Positions 27,156 to 36,108 of a stretch of 64,000 nt of DNA are shown in pieces. How positions within the stretch are numbered: the stretch's first letter is position 1; every line of letters begins with the position of its first letter. The notes under the pieces are model-generated. The model did not search any database and had not been told where the DNA came from. It saw only the letters and a program-made list of their open reading frames with translations. The stretch is from the NCBI RefSeq assembly GCF_000730565.1, contig NZ_BBIQ01000006.1, positions 168,870 to 232,869 of the forward strand, written 5' to 3'. The stretch is from Pseudomonas fulva NBRC 16637 = DSM 17717 (lineage in GTDB: Bacteria; Pseudomonadota; Gammaproteobacteria; Pseudomonadales; Pseudomonadaceae). Both the position numbers and the translations under genes were made by a program.

Positions 27156-28553
27156 TTATTCATCGTCGTCGAAGTTATACATCCCCGGCGCCAAGTTCTC
27201 GAAACGGGTGTACTTGCCGATGAACGCCAGGCGCACAAAGCCAATTGGCCCGTTACGCTGTTTGCCGATGATGATTTCCGCCACGCCTTTGTGCTCGGTT
27301 TCGGGGTGATACACCTCGTCGCGGTACACGAACATGATGACGTCGGCGTCCTGCTCGATTGCACCGGATTCACGCAAGTCGGAGTTCACCGGGCGTTTGT
27401 TCGGGCGCTGCTCCAGAGAGCGGTTGAGCTGCGAGAGGGCAATGACCGGGCAATTGAATTCCTTGGCCAGGGCTTTGAGCGACCGGGAGATTTCGGAAAT
27501 CTCGTTCGTGCGGTTGTCACCCGAAGAACCAGGAATCTGCATCAGCTGCAGGTAATCGACCATGATCATGGCGATCTCACCGTGCTCGCGTGCCAGGCGT
27601 CGGGTGCGCGCGCGCATCTCCGATGGGCTGATGCCGGCGGTGTCATCGATGAACAACTTGCGGTCGTTTAGCAGGTTCACCGCCGACGTGAGGCGTGGCC
27701 AGTCGTCGTCGCTCAATTGACCGGAGCGCACCTTGGTCTGGTCGATACGACCCAGTGAGGACAGCATACGCATGACCAGCGATTCGCCTGGCATTTCCAG
27801 CGAAAACACCAGCACGGCCTTGTCGGTACGCAACACGGCGTTTTCCACCAGGTTCATGGCGAACGTGGTTTTGCCCATCGAAGGCCGGCCCGCCACGATG
27901 ATCAGGTCGGCCGGCTGAAGGCCGCTGGTTTTCTCGTCCAGGTCGGTATAACCGGTGGAGATACCGGTGATGTCGCTGTCGGAGTTGAACAAGGTGTCGA
28001 TGCGGTCGATGGCCATGGTCAACAGGTCGTTGACCCCTACCGGGCCGCCTGTCTTGGGCCGCGCCTCGGCGATCTGGAAGATCTGCCGCTCGGCGTCGTC
28101 GAGGATTTCCGCCGCATCACGGCCTTGCGGGTTGAACGCATTGTCTGCGATGTCGGTACTGATGCTGATCAGCTGCCGCAGCGTGGCCCGCTCGCGAATG
28201 ATCGCGGCATAAGCCTTGATGTTGGCCACCGAAGGCGTGTTCTTGGCCAATTCGGCCAGGTATGCCAGGCCACCGACCTGCGTCGACAAGCCTTCCTTGT
28301 CGAGCTGCTCGTGCAGCGTCACCACATCGAACGGCTGGTTGGCGTCAGCCAACTTGTGCACGGCACGGAAGATCAACCGGTGGTCATGCCGGTAGAAGTC
28401 ACCGTCCGACACCTGATCCAGCACCCGCTCCCAGGCGTTGTTGTCCAGCATCAGACCACCGAGCACGGCCTGTTCGGCCTCGATGGAATGCGGCGGCACT
28501 TTCAGGGCTGCGGTTTGCAGGTCGAGCTGTTCGGAGGTAGTGATCTCGTTCAT
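27156..28553 (-). CDS. dnaB: Replicative DNA helicase DnaB
   Basis: This 465-residue hexameric 5'-3' helicase unwinds DNA ahead of the replisome and contacts primase. The N-terminal domain (about 20-125) begins PPHSIEAEQAVLGGLMLD, and the RecA-like ATPase carries Walker A GRPSMGKT at 222-229, followed by ALSQLNRSLEQR and SDLRESGAIEQDADV. ATG at 28553 matches the known N-terminus. It lies downstream of rplI, the usual order, but separated by a strong terminator. Confidence 0.97.
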   Translation of the reverse strand: MNEITTSEQLDLQTAALKVPPHSIEAEQAVLGGLMLDNNAWERVLDQVSDGDFYRHDHRLIFRAVHKLADANQPFDVVTLHEQLDKEGLSTQVGGLAYLAELAKNTPSVANIKAYAAIIRERATLRQLISISTDIADNAFNPQGRDAAEILDDAERQIFQIAEARPKTGGPVGVNDLLTMAIDRIDTLFNSDSDITGISTGYTDLDEKTSGLQPADLIIVAGRPSMGKTTFAMNLVENAVLRTDKAVLVFSLEMPGESLVMRMLSSLGRIDQTKVRSGQLSDDDWPRLTSAVNLLNDRKLFIDDTAGISPSEMRARTRRLAREHGEIAMIMVDYLQLMQIPGSSGDNRTNEISEISRSLKALAKEFNCPVIALSQLNRSLEQRPNKRPVNSDLRESGAIEQDADVIMFVYRDEVYHPETEHKGVAEIIIGKQRNGPIGFVRLAFIGKYTRFENLAPGMYNFDDDE

Positions 28554-28577
28554 GGCCACGAAAGAATTCTGGAGGAT

Positions 28578-28621
28578 GAAAAAGACAAAGGGCACGGCCT
28601 GTCGAAGACAGGACCGTGCCC
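28578..28621 (-). terminator. Intrinsic terminator after rplI
   Basis: On the minus strand a long stem GGGCACGG...CCTGTC / GACAGG.CCGTGCCC with a TTC loop is followed by TTTGTCTTTTT. It closes the rpsF-rpsR-DUF2232-rplI operon just before dnaB. Confidence 0.85.
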
Positions 28622-28666
28622 GATGTTAACCGGCTGACACCTGACGGGCCAGCCAGTCAGCGCAGC

Positions 28667-29113
28667 TTAGGCAGCTACGACGACCACACGTACGGTGGCT
28701 TCAACGTCGCTGTGCAGGTGCACGGCTACGTCGTATTCGCCAACCTGACGGATGGTGCCGTTCGGCAGACGAACTTCAGCCTTGGCCACTTCAACGCCGG
28801 AGGCGGTCAGGGCGTCAGCGATGTCGTGGGTGCCGATCGAACCGAACAGCTTACCTTCGTCGCCAGCGGTGGCAGTGATGGTCACTTCCAGCTCGGCCAG
28901 TTGGGCAGCGCGGCTTTCAGCCGACGATTTACGGTCTGCAGCTGCTTTTTCCAGCTCGGCGCGACGCTCTTCGAACGCAGCCAGGTTGGCGGCGTTGGCA
29001 ACGGTAGCCTTGCCGAATGGCAGCAGGAAGTTACGGCCGTAACCAGCCTTAACTTTTACTTTATCGCCCAGGTTGCCCAGGTTGGCGACTTTTTCCAGCA
29101 GGATCAGTTCCAT
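28667..29113 (-). CDS. rplI: 50S ribosomal protein L9
   Basis: This 148-residue protein begins [32 protein letters not shown], the diagnostic L9 N-domain, followed by the long connecting helix and C-terminal domain. It binds 23S rRNA near the L1 stalk base and helps maintain reading frame. It is the last gene of the rpsF operon. Confidence 0.98.
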   Translation of the reverse strand: MELILLEKVANLGNLGDKVKVKAGYGRNFLLPFGKATVANAANLAAFEERRAELEKAAADRKSSAESRAAQLAELEVTITATAGDEGKLFGSIGTHDIADALTASGVEVAKAEVRLPNGTIRQVGEYDVAVHLHSDVEATVRVVVVAA

Positions 29114-29133
29114 TTGGTAAAACCTCTTAACTT

Positions 29134-29997
29134 TTAACCTTCACCGTTCGCGGAGTCATTCCCTTTGGGGGACTTGCGACCGCGAAAATCAATCAGGCTG
29201 TCGACAATGGCCAGGACCACCAGCAACGGGTAAATCAGCTGCATGATCAGCGGCAGCGTCACGTACATCCCTACTAGCCAGAAACCGGCCAGTCGGCCCT
29301 GCGCCACAAGCCCATGCATCAAAGCGATGCCGGCCAGCACCAGTACCAGGCTCGAAGCCGATGCCAGGATGATGAACTGCGGCCCGATGAACGGGGCCAC
29401 CACCATCACTGCCACCAGGGCCACCATGGTCTGTTTCGGCAGCTTCAGGGCACGAAACTCGTGACCGAAGCCTCCAGGGTTGTACAACGCTGCCTGCCAA
29501 TAACGCGCCAGCACCAGGGCCAGCACGCAGAACAACTGCACTGTCACGGCTGTGGAAGTGACCAGCAATGGGCGGATCACTTCACCGGAGAGTACCGGCT
29601 GCCCTTCGACTTGCGGCATGGCTTCGGCAAACGCCTTGGCCAGCGCATCGAAGGTAGGGGCCAGCGCCAGATCAAGCACGAGGCTGAACGCCACGGCGAA
29701 CACGGCACTGACCACCAACACCCGACTCCAGGGATGCTCGGCCCGCAACAGGCCGGCAAGTGCCAGGGCACCCGCGATCACCATGAAGGTGATCGGATCG
29801 CCCATGACCCAAACGGCCAACCCTGCCAGCAAGCCGCCAGCGATGACCGTTGAAGCATCCTTGAACCCGCGTCGCAGCAGCACAAGGCTGCCGGCAGCGG
29901 CACTCAACCAGAACAGCAGCGGCAATACCGCGCTGATGACCACCACGAGGGTGGCCTGCACACGACCGCGCATGATGAAACTTGCTAACGCTCGCAT
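29134..29997 (-). CDS. DUF2232 membrane protein between rpsR and rplI
   Basis: This 287-residue integral membrane protein has about eight hydrophobic segments. It occupies the position between rpsR and rplI held in Pseudomonas by a DUF2232/YybS-like protein. Its function is unknown. A loop around 120-140 ([22 protein letters not shown]) is the main polar stretch. Conservation inside a ribosomal operon suggests co-expression with translation genes. Confidence 0.8.
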   Translation of the reverse strand: MRALASFIMRGRVQATLVVVISAVLPLLFWLSAAAGSLVLLRRGFKDASTVIAGGLLAGLAVWVMGDPITFMVIAGALALAGLLRAEHPWSRVLVVSAVFAVAFSLVLDLALAPTFDALAKAFAEAMPQVEGQPVLSGEVIRPLLVTSTAVTVQLFCVLALVLARYWQAALYNPGGFGHEFRALKLPKQTMVALVAVMVVAPFIGPQFIILASASSLVLVLAGIALMHGLVAQGRLAGFWLVGMYVTLPLIMQLIYPLLVVLAIVDSLIDFRGRKSPKGNDSANGEG

Positions 29998-30030
29998 GCT
30001 AATCCCTTACTGCTTGTCGACGACCCGGTC

Positions 30031-30261
30031 TCAGCGGCCGTGGCTGTCGGTGTAGGGCAGCAGGGCCAGGAAGCGGGCGCGCTTGATAGCGGTAGCCAGC
30101 TGACGCTGATAACGAGCTTTGGTACCGGTGATACGGCTTGGAACGATCTTGCCGGTTTCGGATACGTAAGCTTTCAGGGTGTTGAGATCTTTGAAGTCGA
30201 TCTCTTTCACGTCTTCAGCAGTGAAGCGGCAGAATTTACGACGACGGAAGAAACGTGCCAT
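30031..30261 (-). CDS. rpsR: 30S ribosomal protein S18
   Basis: This 76-residue basic protein matches S18 in full ([49 protein letters not shown]). It binds the 16S rRNA central domain as a heterodimer with S6, encoded just upstream. Confidence 0.98.
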   Translation of the reverse strand: MARFFRRRKFCRFTAEDVKEIDFKDLNTLKAYVSETGKIVPSRITGTKARYQRQLATAIKRARFLALLPYTDSHGR

Positions 30262-30289
30262 TTAATAGGCTCCTCTAAAGGTCCGTGGA

Positions 30290-30715
30290 TTACTCGTCAG
30301 CGTTATCGCTGGAGTCGCTGTCATTGCTGTCGTCGCCTTCGGCGGACTCGGCATGCTCAGGACGCTCGCGACGCTCACGGCGCTCGCTGCGGTTTTCTTC
30401 AGCCTTCAGCATCTCGGACTGACCGGTAACGGCTTCGTCGCGACGGATGACAAGGTTACGGATAACGGCATCGTTGTAGCGGAAGTTGTCTTCCAGCTCG
30501 GCCAGGGCCTTGCCGGTGCACTCAACGTTCAGCATCACGTAGTGAGCCTTGTGAACATTGTTGATTGCATAGGCCAGTTGACGACGGCCCCAATCTTCCA
30601 GGCGGTGGATCTTGCCACCATCTTCTTCGATCAGCTTGGTGTAACGCTCAACCATGCCGCCGACTTGCTCGCTCTGGTCCGGGTGAACCAGGAAGATGAT
30701 TTCGTAATGACGCAT
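30290..30715 (-). CDS. rpsF: 30S ribosomal protein S6
   Basis: This 141-residue protein starts [21 protein letters not shown]. Its C-terminal tail is acidic and rich in Glu, Asp and Ser (ending [14 protein letters not shown]); in E. coli such tails receive extra glutamates from RimK. It is the first gene of the operon and follows AAGGAGC. Confidence 0.98.
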   Translation of the reverse strand: MRHYEIIFLVHPDQSEQVGGMVERYTKLIEEDGGKIHRLEDWGRRQLAYAINNVHKAHYVMLNVECTGKALAELEDNFRYNDAVIRNLVIRRDEAVTGQSEMLKAEENRSERRERRERPEHAESAEGDDSNDSDSSDNADE

Positions 30716-30963
30716 GAATGCTCCTTACGGGTTAGTAGTCTGCCAGCGAATCTGGTCAGACAAGGAGTGAATGACACTGGTGTGTCTTGCCAGGGAGTAG
30801 AGGCACATGCGCACCTGCCAGCTCGGCAAGGGGCGCAATTGTAGAGAAGGCCAGACAGACAAGCAAGGCAATTGGCGATTATTTGAACAACCGGAAACAC
30901 TTCGACGCGGCATCTGTCGCGTCGCGGGTACAGCGGCCCGTGCAGGATCCGTTCAAGCGGGCA

Positions 30964-30987
30964 CGTGCCGGCCAAAAGACCGGCACG
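30964..30987 (-). terminator. Hairpin after rlmB
   Basis: CGTGCCGG / CCGGCACG with an 8-base loop lies 10 bp after the rlmB stop. No T-run follows, so it may be a stability hairpin or a weak terminator. Confidence 0.45.
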
Positions 30988-30996
30988 GTCATGGGA

Positions 30997-31743
30997 TCAA
31001 CCCTTGGCCTGGCGCTGGCGCACGGCCTCGAACAGGCACACGCCAGTGGCCACGGACACGTTCAGGCTGCTGACGCTGCCGCTCATCGGCAGCTTCACCA
31101 GAAAGTCGCAGTGCTCGCGGGTCAGCCGGCGCATGCCCTTGCCTTCGGCGCCCATGATCATCACCAGCGGGCCGGTCAGGTCCTGCTGGTAGATTTCCTG
31201 CTCGGCTTCGCCGGCGGTTCCCACCACCCACAGGCCACGCTGCTGCAGCTTCTCAAGCGTACGCGCAAGGTTGGTCACGGCCACCAGCGGGATCACCTCG
31301 GCTGCTCCGCACGCGACCTTGCGCACCACAGGCGTCAGGGTCGCCGATTTGTCCTTGGGCACGATCACGGCCGTTGCGCCCGCTGCATCAGCGGTACGCA
31401 GGCAGGCACCAAGGTTGTGCGGGTCGGTCACCCCGTCCAGCACCAGGATCAGAGGCGGGGTTTCAGTGCGCTCGAGCAACTCCTCGAGCATGAGCTCACC
31501 CCAGACCTGGCTGGGGCTCACCTCGGCGACCACGCCCTGGTGCACGCCTTCGACCCAGGCGTCCAACTCGCGGCGCTCGGCTTGACCCACAGCTACGCGG
31601 TTCTCGGCGGCCAAGGCCAGCAGCGCTTGCAGGCGCGGCTCGCTGCGGCCCTCCGACAGCCAGATCTGCTTGACCCGCTTCGGATGGTGCTGCAACAGCG
31701 CCTGTACCGCGTGAACGCCGTAGATCTTTTCCAACTGACTCAT
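30997..31743 (-). CDS. rlmB: 23S rRNA (guanosine-2'-O)-methyltransferase RlmB
   Basis: This 248-residue SpoU-family (SPOUT) enzyme methylates the 2'-OH of G2251 in 23S rRNA. It has an N-terminal substrate-binding domain (MSQLEKIYGVHAVQALLQHHP) and SPOUT motifs GVTDPHNLGACLRTADAAG (motif 1), IMGAEGKGMRRLT (motif 2) and SGSVSSLNVSVATGVCLFE (motif 3). The start codon overlaps, by ATGA, the stop of the displaced rnr tail frame. Confidence 0.96.
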   Translation of the reverse strand: MSQLEKIYGVHAVQALLQHHPKRVKQIWLSEGRSEPRLQALLALAAENRVAVGQAERRELDAWVEGVHQGVVAEVSPSQVWGELMLEELLERTETPPLILVLDGVTDPHNLGACLRTADAAGATAVIVPKDKSATLTPVVRKVACGAAEVIPLVAVTNLARTLEKLQQRGLWVVGTAGEAEQEIYQQDLTGPLVMIMGAEGKGMRRLTREHCDFLVKLPMSGSVSSLNVSVATGVCLFEAVRQRQAKG

Positions 31744-31982
31744 GAATTGCTCTTGCTCTTGCGTGATGCGCCGGATTTCGACGGCCCTTTACGGTGCTTG
31801 GTAGGCTTGCCAGACGTCTTGCTGCCCTTGTCCGACTTGCTGCTGCCGTGGCTGGTACTGCGGGCCTCGGTCATCAGCGCCTTTTTCATTTCGCGGCTCT
31901 TGCGCACCTCGGCGTTGCGCTGCATGGCGTCCTTGGGGAAGTACGCCTCGGAGGCTTCGCTCTTGCGGCTGCGCGGCTTGGG
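31740..31982 (-). other. rnr: Displaced C-terminal tail frame of rnr
   Basis: The minus-strand frame ending at 31740 encodes a Lys/Ser-rich chain containing PRSRKSEASEAYFPKDAMQR and a basic end with GKPTKHRKGPSKSG, typical of RNase R tails. It joins the main rnr frame if one base is restored near the G-run at 31980-31982. Its stop (TGA) overlaps the rlmB ATG, the arrangement expected for the intact gene. Confidence 0.75.
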
Positions 31983-34321
31983 CGTGCCCTGGCCTTCTCT
32001 TGCTCCGGTGCTTGCTCGGTCGGGGCAGCGGCAGCAGGTGTACCGCGTTGCTTGCGACCGATCGGAGCGGCCAGGGTGGCGTCGGCCACTTCGAAGTCGA
32101 TCTTGCGCTCGTCCAGGTCCACGCGCATGACCTTGACCTCGATCGTGTCACCCAGGCGGAAGCTGCGGCCAGTGCGTTCGCCCGACAGACGATGATGCAC
32201 CGGGTCGAAGTGGTAATAGTCGCCCGGCAGCGCACTGACGTGCACCAGACCCTCGACGTAGATGTCGGTCAGCTCGACGAACAGGCCGAAACCTGTCACC
32301 GCCGTGATCACACCCGGGAACGTCTCGCCCACGCGGTCCTTCATGTACTCGCACTTGAGCCAGTTGACCACGTCACGTGTGGCTTCGTCGGCCCGGCGTT
32401 CGGTCATCGAGCATTGCTCGCCCAGTTGCTCGAGGGTGTTCTCGTCGTACGGGTAGATACGCGCCTTGGGAATGCTCATGGCACCGGCACGCTTGACGTG
32501 TGGGGTATCGACCTTGGAGCGGATGACGCTGCGGATGGCGCGGTGGACCAGCAAGTCAGGGTAACGACGGATCGGCGAGGTGAAGTGAGTGTACGCCTCG
32601 TAGTTCAGGCCGAAGTGGCCGTTGTTGTCGGTGCTGTACACCGCCTGGCTGAGCGAACGCAGCATCACGGTCTGGATCAGGTGGAAGTCCGGGCGGGCGG
32701 CGATGCTCGCCAGCAGTGCCTGGTAGTCCTTGGGCGACGGGTCCTTGCCCTTGTGCAGTGACAGCCCCAGCTCACCCAGGAAAGCACGCAGCTTTTCCAG
32801 GCGCTCCGGTGGCGGGCCATCGTGCACCCGGTACAGGGCCGGCACACCGTGCTTTTGCAGAAACTCTGCCGTGGCCACGTTGGCGGCCAGCATGCATTCC
32901 TCGATCAGCTTGTGCGCATCGTTGCGCACGGTCGGGCGAATTTCCGCGATCTTGCGGTCTTCGCCGAAGACGATGCGAGTTTCCTGGGTCTCGAAGTCAA
33001 TGGCACCGCGGGTGTGCCGGGCATCGAGCAGGACCTTGTACAGGTTGTAGAGGTTCTTCAGGTCCGGGACGACTTCCTTGTATTCCTCGCGCAGCGCCTT
33101 GCCTTCACGGGTGCGTGAATGCTCGAGCATGCTGCTGACCTTGTTGTAGGTCAGGCGGGCGTGAGAGTGGATGACCCCTTCATAGAACTGGTAGTCGACC
33201 ATCTGCCCGGCCTTGTTCATGGTCATTTCACAGACCATGGCCAGGCGATCGACGTGCGGGTTCAACGAGCACAGGCCGTTGGACAATTCCTCGGGCAGCA
33301 TGGGCACCACACGCTCGGGGAAGTACACCGAGTTTCCGCGCTGCTGGGCTTCCACATCCAGCGCCGAGCCCAGGCGGACGTAGCTCGACACGTCGGCGAT
33401 CGCCACATAAAGGCGCCAGCCGCCGGAGAACATCCGCAGCTTGCCCAGGGGTTCGCAGTAAACGGCGTCGTCGAAGTCGCGCGCGTCCTCGCCGTCGATG
33501 GTCACGAAGGGCAGGTGGCGCAGGTCGACGCGCTTTTCCTTGTCCTTGTCTTCGACTTCAGAGCGGAACTTGCGGGCCTCCTTGATCACATCCTTGGGCC
33601 AGACGTGCGGGATATCGTAGCTGCGCAGGGCAACGTCGATTTCCATGCCCGGCGCCATGTAGTTGCCGACCACTTCCACCACATCGCCTTGCGGCTGGAA
33701 ACGCGCCGTTGGCCAATGGGTGATCTTGATCTCGACGAACTGGCCGATCTTCGCGCCACCGTTACGCCCGGCCGTGACCAGCACTTCCTGCTGGATCTTC
33801 GGGTTGTCAGGGGTCACGTAACCGATGCCGCCTTCCTCGAAGTAGCGGCCTACCACGCTTTCATGGGCGCGGGAGACGACCTCGACCAAGGCGCCTTCGC
33901 GGCGACCACGGCGGTCGACGCCGGACACACGCGCCAGGGCGCGGTCGCCATCGAACACCAGGCGCATCTGCGACGGGCTCAGGAACAGGTCTTCGCTACC
34001 GTCGTCGGGAATGAGGAAGCCGAAGCCGTCGCGGTGGCCGGAGACGCGGCCGCAGATGAGGTCCAGCTTGTCCACCGGGGCATAGGTGCCGCGCCGGGTA
34101 TAGATAAGCTGGCCGTCGCGCTCCATGGCCCTGAGGCGGCGGCGCAGTGCTTCGATCTGGTCTTCTTCGTGCAGACCGAACTCTGCCGCCAGCTCCTCGC
34201 GCGCGGCCGGTTCGCCACGGTCGGCAAGGCGCTGCAGGATCAGCTCACGGCTGGGAATGGGGTTGTCGTATTTTTCCGCTTCGCGAGCGGCCTCGGGATC
34301 GAGGGATTGCCAATCGGCCAT
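31886..34321 (-). CDS. rnr: Ribonuclease R, C-terminal tail frameshifted
   Basis: RNase R is a processive 3'-5' exoribonuclease that degrades structured RNA. As read, the protein has 811 residues: an N-terminal winged helix, cold-shock domains (about 80-235), the RNB catalytic domain with the metal-binding Asp cluster DGEDARDFDD at about 276-285, and an S1 domain near 660-755. From about residue 780 the frame turns into an Arg/Pro-rich tail that ends early at 31886, while the expected Lys-rich tail continues in another frame to 31740. The catalytic part is intact, so the enzyme is probably active. The change may be real or a sequencing error. Confidence 0.9.
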   Translation of the reverse strand: MADWQSLDPEAAREAEKYDNPIPSRELILQRLADRGEPAAREELAAEFGLHEEDQIEALRRRLRAMERDGQLIYTRRGTYAPVDKLDLICGRVSGHRDGFGFLIPDDGSEDLFLSPSQMRLVFDGDRALARVSGVDRRGRREGALVEVVSRAHESVVGRYFEEGGIGYVTPDNPKIQQEVLVTAGRNGGAKIGQFVEIKITHWPTARFQPQGDVVEVVGNYMAPGMEIDVALRSYDIPHVWPKDVIKEARKFRSEVEDKDKEKRVDLRHLPFVTIDGEDARDFDDAVYCEPLGKLRMFSGGWRLYVAIADVSSYVRLGSALDVEAQQRGNSVYFPERVVPMLPEELSNGLCSLNPHVDRLAMVCEMTMNKAGQMVDYQFYEGVIHSHARLTYNKVSSMLEHSRTREGKALREEYKEVVPDLKNLYNLYKVLLDARHTRGAIDFETQETRIVFGEDRKIAEIRPTVRNDAHKLIEECMLAANVATAEFLQKHGVPALYRVHDGPPPERLEKLRAFLGELGLSLHKGKDPSPKDYQALLASIAARPDFHLIQTVMLRSLSQAVYSTDNNGHFGLNYEAYTHFTSPIRRYPDLLVHRAIRSVIRSKVDTPHVKRAGAMSIPKARIYPYDENTLEQLGEQCSMTERRADEATRDVVNWLKCEYMKDRVGETFPGVITAVTGFGLFVELTDIYVEGLVHVSALPGDYYHFDPVHHRLSGERTGRSFRLGDTIEVKVMRVDLDERKIDFEVADATLAAPIGRKQRGTPAAAAPTEQAPEQEKARARPSRAAARAKPPRRTSPRTPCSATPRCARAAK

Positions 34322-34484
34322 CAGAAGGGGTTCACCTTGGGGTATATAGATAGGAATTCTGGCATAGGCGTATTGAAACCGGAAATGTCAGCCTTGGACA
34401 GCCCCCTGAGGAGCGCCCGGCGAGCGGCAATAGGCCCATGAAATCAACAAGTTGAATTTTTTGAGATTTTTTTTGATCGAGGGC

Positions 34485-34513
34485 TTTACAGCCCCCGAGG
34501 GCATCCGTATAGT
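34485..34513 (+). promoter_or_regulatory. Sigma-70 promoter of the tRNA-Leu genes
   Basis: TTTACA (34485-34490) and TATAGT (34508-34513) are separated by exactly 17 bases, and the sequence after the -10 is GC-rich (GCGCACC), as in stable RNA promoters under stringent control. It lies about 80 bp upstream of the first tRNA. Confidence 0.8.
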
Positions 34514-34592
34514 GCGCACCACGACGACGGACAACCCCGAAGTTGTAGTAGAGATGAGCGGCGCTGTAAAGCATCTTTTATCTCGAATGTGT

Positions 34593-34679
34593 GCCCAGGT
34601 GGCGGAATTGGTAGACGCGCTGGTTTCAGGTATCAGTGGCTTAACGGCCGTGGAAGTTCGAGTCTTCTCCTGGGCACCA
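34593..34679 (+). tRNA. tRNA-Leu (anticodon CAG), copy 1
   Basis: The 87-base sequence begins GCCCAGGTGGCGGAATTGG and ends with an encoded CCA. The acceptor stem GCCCAGG pairs with CCTGGGC, and the anticodon loop TTCAGGT gives CAG, which reads the CUG codon favoured in high-G+C pseudomonads. It has the long variable arm of class II tRNAs (GGCTTAACGGCC). Confidence 0.97.
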
Positions 34680-34765
34680 AAATTTTCAAGTAATAGATGA
34701 CCAAGGATCTGTTACTACTGTGTGAAGCGAACAATAGTCGCCTTCATCAGATGATGTAAAGCTTT

Positions 34766-34852
34766 GCCCAGGTGGCGGAATTGGTAGACGCGCTGGTTTC
34801 AGGTATCAGTGACTTAACGGTCGTGGAAGTTCGAGTCTTCTCCTGGGCACCA
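34766..34852 (+). tRNA. tRNA-Leu (anticodon CAG), copy 2
   Basis: This 87-base copy differs from the first only in the variable arm, where GGC/GCC is replaced by GAC/GTC, a change that keeps the pairing. It lies 86 bp after copy 1, is probably co-transcribed with it, and is followed by a strong terminator. Confidence 0.97.
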
Positions 34853-34860
34853 TACAAAAA

Positions 34861-34886
34861 CCCACTAGCTTGCTAGTGGGTTTTTT
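34861..34886 (+). terminator. Intrinsic terminator of the tRNA-Leu operon
   Basis: CCCACTAGC / GCTAGTGGG with a two-base loop, followed directly by TTTTTT. Confidence 0.93.
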
Positions 34887-35036
34887 CTTGCCTGAAATTT
34901 AGCATCATGGCCCCGCCCTTCCGTGTTTTCGGCGTTGTGCAAGATGGCGCACAAAACCCAACGCCTCGCCCTTTCCGACGCGTGCATAGCCCCAAGCACC
35001 CCGCTCAATGAATTTATCGTCACCTCGCCACATGAG

Positions 35037-35050
35037 AAACGATTTCGTTT
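35037..35050 (+). promoter_or_regulatory. AAACGATTTCGTTT dyad upstream of iron-type ABC genes
   Basis: A perfect 14-bp palindrome lies 45 bp before the binding-protein ATG. The wider sequence ATGAGAAACGATTTCGTTTA shares ATGAGAA with many Fur boxes but is a poor match overall. It is a candidate operator; Fur is only one option. Confidence 0.35.
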
Positions 35051-35094
35051 ACCATTGTTTCCAAATATGTAGCCGTAAGCGAGGAAGTACCCGC

Positions 35095-36108
35095 ATGACG
35101 ATCCGCCCGCAACCGCTGATGCGCACCCTGGCCGCCGCCGTGTTGAGCCTGGTCATCGGCGCTCCGGCCGCCATGGCAGATGCGCCGGTCACCTTGACCA
35201 TGTACAACGGTCAGCACAAGGAAATCGGCGAGGCCATCGCCAAGGCTTATGAAGCCAAGACCGGCATCCATATCAATATCCGCAAGGGCAGCAGCAACCA
35301 GCTGGCCAGCCAGATCATCGAAGAAGGCGAGCGCTCGCCGGCCGACATCATCTATACCGAAGAGTCGCCACCCCTGAATAACCTGGGTGAGCTGGGCCTG
35401 CTGGCAAAGATCGATGATGCCACGCTCAACATGCTGCCCAAGGAATATGTCGCCGCCAACGGTACCTGGATGGGCGTGACCGCGCGGACCCGGGTGGTGG
35501 TGTACAACCCCAAGAAAATCGACGAGAAGGACCTGCCGACCACGGTCATGGACTTCGCCAACCCTGAATGGGACGGGCGCGTTGGCTTCGTACCCACCAG
35601 CGGGGCCTTCCAGGAGCAGGCGGTAGCCATCCTGAAGATGCATGGCCGCGAAGCAACGGAAGAATGGCTGACCGGCCTGAAGGCATTCGGCAAGACCTAC
35701 ACCAACAACATGGTCGCCCTCAAGGCCGTGGAGAAAGGTGAAGTGGGCGCGGTGCTGGTCAACAACTACTACTGGTACGCCCTGGAGCGCGAGCGCGGCA
35801 AGCTTGACTCCAAGCTGTACTACCTGGCCGATGGCGACGCCGGCAACCTGGTGACCATTTCGGGTGCCGCGGCCGTGAAGGCCAGCAAGCACCCCAAGGA
35901 AGCCCAGGCATTGCTCAACTGGATGGCCAGCGAAGAAGGCCAGCGCGTGATCACCCAGACCACGGCCGAATACCCACTGCACAAGGGCATGGTTTCCGAT
36001 CGCGGCCTGAAGCCGTTCGACGAGTTGCGCCCGCCCAAGATCACGCCGGCCGACCTCGGCAATGCCGAAGAAGCCCTTGAGCTTGAGCGTGAGGTCGGTC
36101 TGCTCTGA
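35095..36108 (+). CDS. Iron-type ABC transporter substrate-binding protein (FbpA-like)
   Basis: This 337-residue periplasmic protein has a signal peptide (MTIRPQPLMRTLAAAVLSLV..AMA) and matches the ferric-iron binding FbpA/HitA family: LTMYNGQHKEIGEAIAKAYE, IYTEESPPLNNLGE and NNYYWYALERERG, whose paired tyrosines are the usual Fe3+ ligands. GAGGAAG precedes the ATG at 35095. The stop overlaps the permease start by one base. Substrate is inferred; iron is the most likely. Confidence 0.88.
   Translation: MTIRPQPLMRTLAAAVLSLVIGAPAAMADAPVTLTMYNGQHKEIGEAIAKAYEAKTGIHINIRKGSSNQLASQIIEEGERSPADIIYTEESPPLNNLGELGLLAKIDDATLNMLPKEYVAANGTWMGVTARTRVVVYNPKKIDEKDLPTTVMDFANPEWDGRVGFVPTSGAFQEQAVAILKMHGREATEEWLTGLKAFGKTYTNNMVALKAVEKGEVGAVLVNNYYWYALERERGKLDSKLYYLADGDAGNLVTISGAAAVKASKHPKEAQALLNWMASEEGQRVITQTTAEYPLHKGMVSDRGLKPFDELRPPKITPADLGNAEEALELEREVGLL

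Noticed and set aside
24750..27671. Open frame of 973 codons on the plus strand, antisense to ygiQ and dnaB
   Set aside because: It is the mirror of codon bias in high-G+C DNA. ygiQ and dnaB on the other strand have clear motifs and ribosome sites.
34593..34852. tRNA-Leu pair as an integration site for a genomic island
   Set aside because: No integrase gene and no direct repeat of the tRNA 3' end occurs downstream; the flanking genes look native.
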